This document shows, piece after piece, positions 4,847-5,961 of a stretch of DNA of 5,961 nucleotides. Within the stretch, counting starts at the first letter, position 1. Each line of letters starts with the position of its first letter. The notes beneath the pieces were generated by a model, which was not told the origin of the DNA, did not search any database, and saw nothing but the letters and a program-made list of their open reading frames with translations. The DNA lies in NCBI GenBank assembly GCA_026994095.1, contig JALWRU010000426.1, forward strand, positions 6,415 to 12,375. The letters are read 5' to 3'. The position numbers were made by a program, and so were the translations under genes. The DNA is from Nitrospira sp. GTDB taxonomy: Bacteria > Nitrospirota > JACRHL01.

Positions 4847-5238
4847 GGACTTCCCCCGGTTTTATAGACACTACCTAGCTTCCACTTGAAGTTGTTCAAT
4901 TCAACCAAGCTGACATAGCTGAGATAACCGTGCATGTAGGTTAGTCAGGGGCCAAAGCTAACCCAACTGACTGGAGTGCCTCAATTGTATCCGGCATAGG
5001 CGCACCCCCCACCAAAATGTACTCCCTGTACAGATTCGAACGCGCCAGCCGTTTGTGAAGCGGCCACCATACGCGATTTTATTTCTGTAACTCAATGATA
5101 AGTAATGACTTTATCAAGCTATAGCAAAATGGCACCGGTATTGTAATCCCCCACTCCCAATAGTCGAACAGGCAGCCACCACAAGTCGTAGGGGACGGAT
5201 CGGCGGCGGCCACAGGGAACCGGGAAAGGGATCATCCC
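4847..5238. other. Intergenic stretch between tRNA terminator and TPR gene
   Basis: No coding frame with a ribosome binding site is visible on either strand. The stretch contains an imperfect hairpin at 4877-4911 (AGCTT / AAGCT outside, TTGAA-G-TTG / CAATTCAA inside), overlapping short inverted repeats at 4939-4972, and a TGTAC/GTACA palindrome at 5018-5032. Base composition changes from AT-rich (about 5080-5150) to GC-rich just before the TPR gene. The promoter of the TPR gene must lie here, but no convincing -35/-10 pair stands out. Confidence 0.5.
5014..5040 (-). repeat. Palindromic motif resembling the integrase leader sequence
   Basis: Minus-strand TGTACAGGGAGTACATTTT (5032-5014) matches TGTACAGGAGTGTATTT at 4596-4612 in the integrase leader, with one gap and two mismatches. 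On the minus strand it is directly preceded by GTTCGAATC, a tRNA T-loop-like string. Such a string next to an integrase-leader-like sequence recalls the end of a tRNA-targeted element, but no tRNA folds from the flanking bases. Either an old scar, a shared regulator site, or chance. Confidence 0.3.
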
Positions 5239-5880
5239 ATGAAACGCTTTGCACTTTGCTGTGCTGCGGGTCTGCTACTGGCATTGGCAACCCCCGCTGC
5301 TGCGGCCAATACAGGACAGCACTACTTTGACAAGGCCCGCCAGATGGTGGCCGAGGGTGCGACAGACAACGGCTTTCGCCTCATGGCGGCGGCCATCAAC
5401 ATGGAACCGGATAACTTCGTTTATCAGACCTACATGCTGACGTTGCTGGACCGTACCGCCTACAAGAACAACTCCGCATTGATGGAGCAAATTCTGGCGG
5501 TGGCCCCCCGATATGTTCCTGTCATGGACCGCCTGGCCAAACTGTACGAAGGCCAGCGGCGCGATCAAGCAGCTCAGGATCTGTACGAGGCATGGCGCGA
5601 CCAACGTCCGGATCAGGCCGAGTCCTATGCCCGCTTAGGTGAGCATCACCTGTTCCGTGGTCAATACGGTCAGGCGGTGAAGAATTTTATGGCCCATCGG
5701 CGGATCGTGGGCGAGTCGGACTATGCCCTACGCCGTATCGCGTTTGTCTATGACAAGCTCGAAACCAAAGGCGACCGGGTGATGCTGGCCCAGGTGGAAC
5801 AGCACCTGCGTGCCGACGTGCGTCCGGGGCAACGGTTGGAGCCGTCGGAGATGGCGCGGCTGGTGTCCGGTGTGAAATAG
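5239..5880 (+). CDS. Exported TPR-like repeat protein (213 aa)
   Basis: ATG at 5239 follows AAAGGG eight bases upstream. Residues 1-23 are a clear signal peptide: KR at 2-3, a hydrophobic core FALCCAAGLLLALA, and an ATPAAAA|N cleavage region, so the mature protein should be periplasmic. Cys7-Cys8 sit too close to the N-terminus for a normal lipobox. The mature part is built from helical pairs of about 30-34 residues (roughly 27-57, 61-90, 94-124, 127-157 and 160-190). TPR-type positions are visible in LAKLYEGQRRDQAAQDLYEA and YARLGEHHLFRGQYGQAVKNF. Such proteins act as scaffolds in envelope assembly, secretion or polysaccharide export; nothing here says which. It lies on the chromosomal side, downstream of the tRNA terminator and on the opposite strand from the element genes. 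A following gene is not visible before the window ends. Confidence 0.88.
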   Translation: MKRFALCCAAGLLLALATPAAAANTGQHYFDKARQMVAEGATDNGFRLMAAAINMEPDNFVYQTYMLTLLDRTAYKNNSALMEQILAVAPRYVPVMDRLAKLYEGQRRDQAAQDLYEAWRDQRPDQAESYARLGEHHLFRGQYGQAVKNFMAHRRIVGESDYALRRIAFVYDKLETKGDRVMLAQVEQHLRADVRPGQRLEPSEMARLVSGVK

Positions 5881-5898
5881 CCCCAAGGGGCAATCCTT

Positions 5899-5920
5899 CT
5901 GCGTGAGTCGAACCACGCAG
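5899..5920. repeat. Perfect 7-bp hairpin after the TPR gene
   Basis: CTGCGTG (5899-5905) and CACGCAG (5914-5920) pair perfectly around an 8-base loop, 18 bases after the TPR stop codon. No T-run follows, so it is not a canonical intrinsic terminator. It may stabilise the mRNA 3' end or form part of a repeated intergenic element together with the next hairpin. Confidence 0.5.
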
Positions 5921-5925
5921 TAGCC

Positions 5926-5954
5926 GGCCGGTGTCCTCGCCAGGTCCACCGGCC
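5926..5954. repeat. Perfect 8-bp GC-rich hairpin after the TPR gene
   Basis: GGCCGGTG (5926-5933) and CACCGGCC (5947-5954) pair perfectly around a 13-base loop. It lies 5 bases after the previous hairpin. The bases that follow are ACCATTA and then the window ends, so a T-run further on cannot be judged. A terminator, a REP-like repeat, or a mRNA-stabilising structure are possible. Confidence 0.5.
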
Positions 5955-5961
5955 ACCATTA

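Noticed and set aside
5032..5044. Second tRNA tail on the minus strand (GTTCGAATC)
   Set aside because: The bases flanking the T-loop-like string do not pair as a T stem and no CCA or acceptor strand follows.

Overview
The window reads as the right-hand end of an integrated genetic element joined to host chromosome. The host is probably a moderately GC-rich proteobacterium. This is inferred from the DUF4102/P4-type tyrosine integrase, the AlpA-like regulator, GTG and ATG starts with GGAGG-type ribosome binding sites, and an exported TPR protein with a typical Gram-negative signal peptide. No gene here fixes the genus.

Element side (1-4765). All six complete genes and one partial gene lie on the minus strand and read away from the attachment site. 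In reading order they are: integrase (4544-3318), an unrecognised 222-residue protein 4 bases downstream (3313-2645), a short control region with two palindromes (2560-2623), an AlpA/excisionase-like helix-turn-helix protein (2558-2349), an 86-residue unknown (2345-2085), and a RepA-like AAA ATPase with an apparently degenerate TOPRIM-like N-terminus (2088-661). A non-coding stretch with a nonamer repeat array (569-684) follows, then a 75-residue Cys/His protein (441-214) and the start of a further gene running off the left edge (217-1). Gaps of 3-4 bases and ATGA/GTGA stop-start overlaps suggest translationally coupled operons. The integrase would move the element and the AlpA-like protein would control excision or transcription. 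The ATPase, perhaps with the nonamer array as a cis site, would serve replication or maintenance.

Junction (4721-4765). These bases are the 3' half of a tRNA-Ala(CGC), from anticodon loop to encoded CCA, with no 5' half upstream. They mark the attachment core left at one end of the element. The intact tRNA is expected at the other end, outside the window to the left. The AT-richer 176 bases between integrase and core carry a candidate integrase promoter, an imperfect palindrome over it, and an 11-bp-spaced direct repeat.

Chromosome side (4766-5961). A strong intrinsic terminator at 4812-4846 probably ended the original tRNA transcript. About 390 bases without a gene follow, then a secreted TPR-like protein (5239-5880) and two perfect hairpins after its stop codon.

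The most interesting signals are the hairpin that can bury the ribosome binding site of the alpA-like gene, the inverted and direct nonamer array beside the ATPase gene, and a palindromic motif present on both sides of the attachment site.
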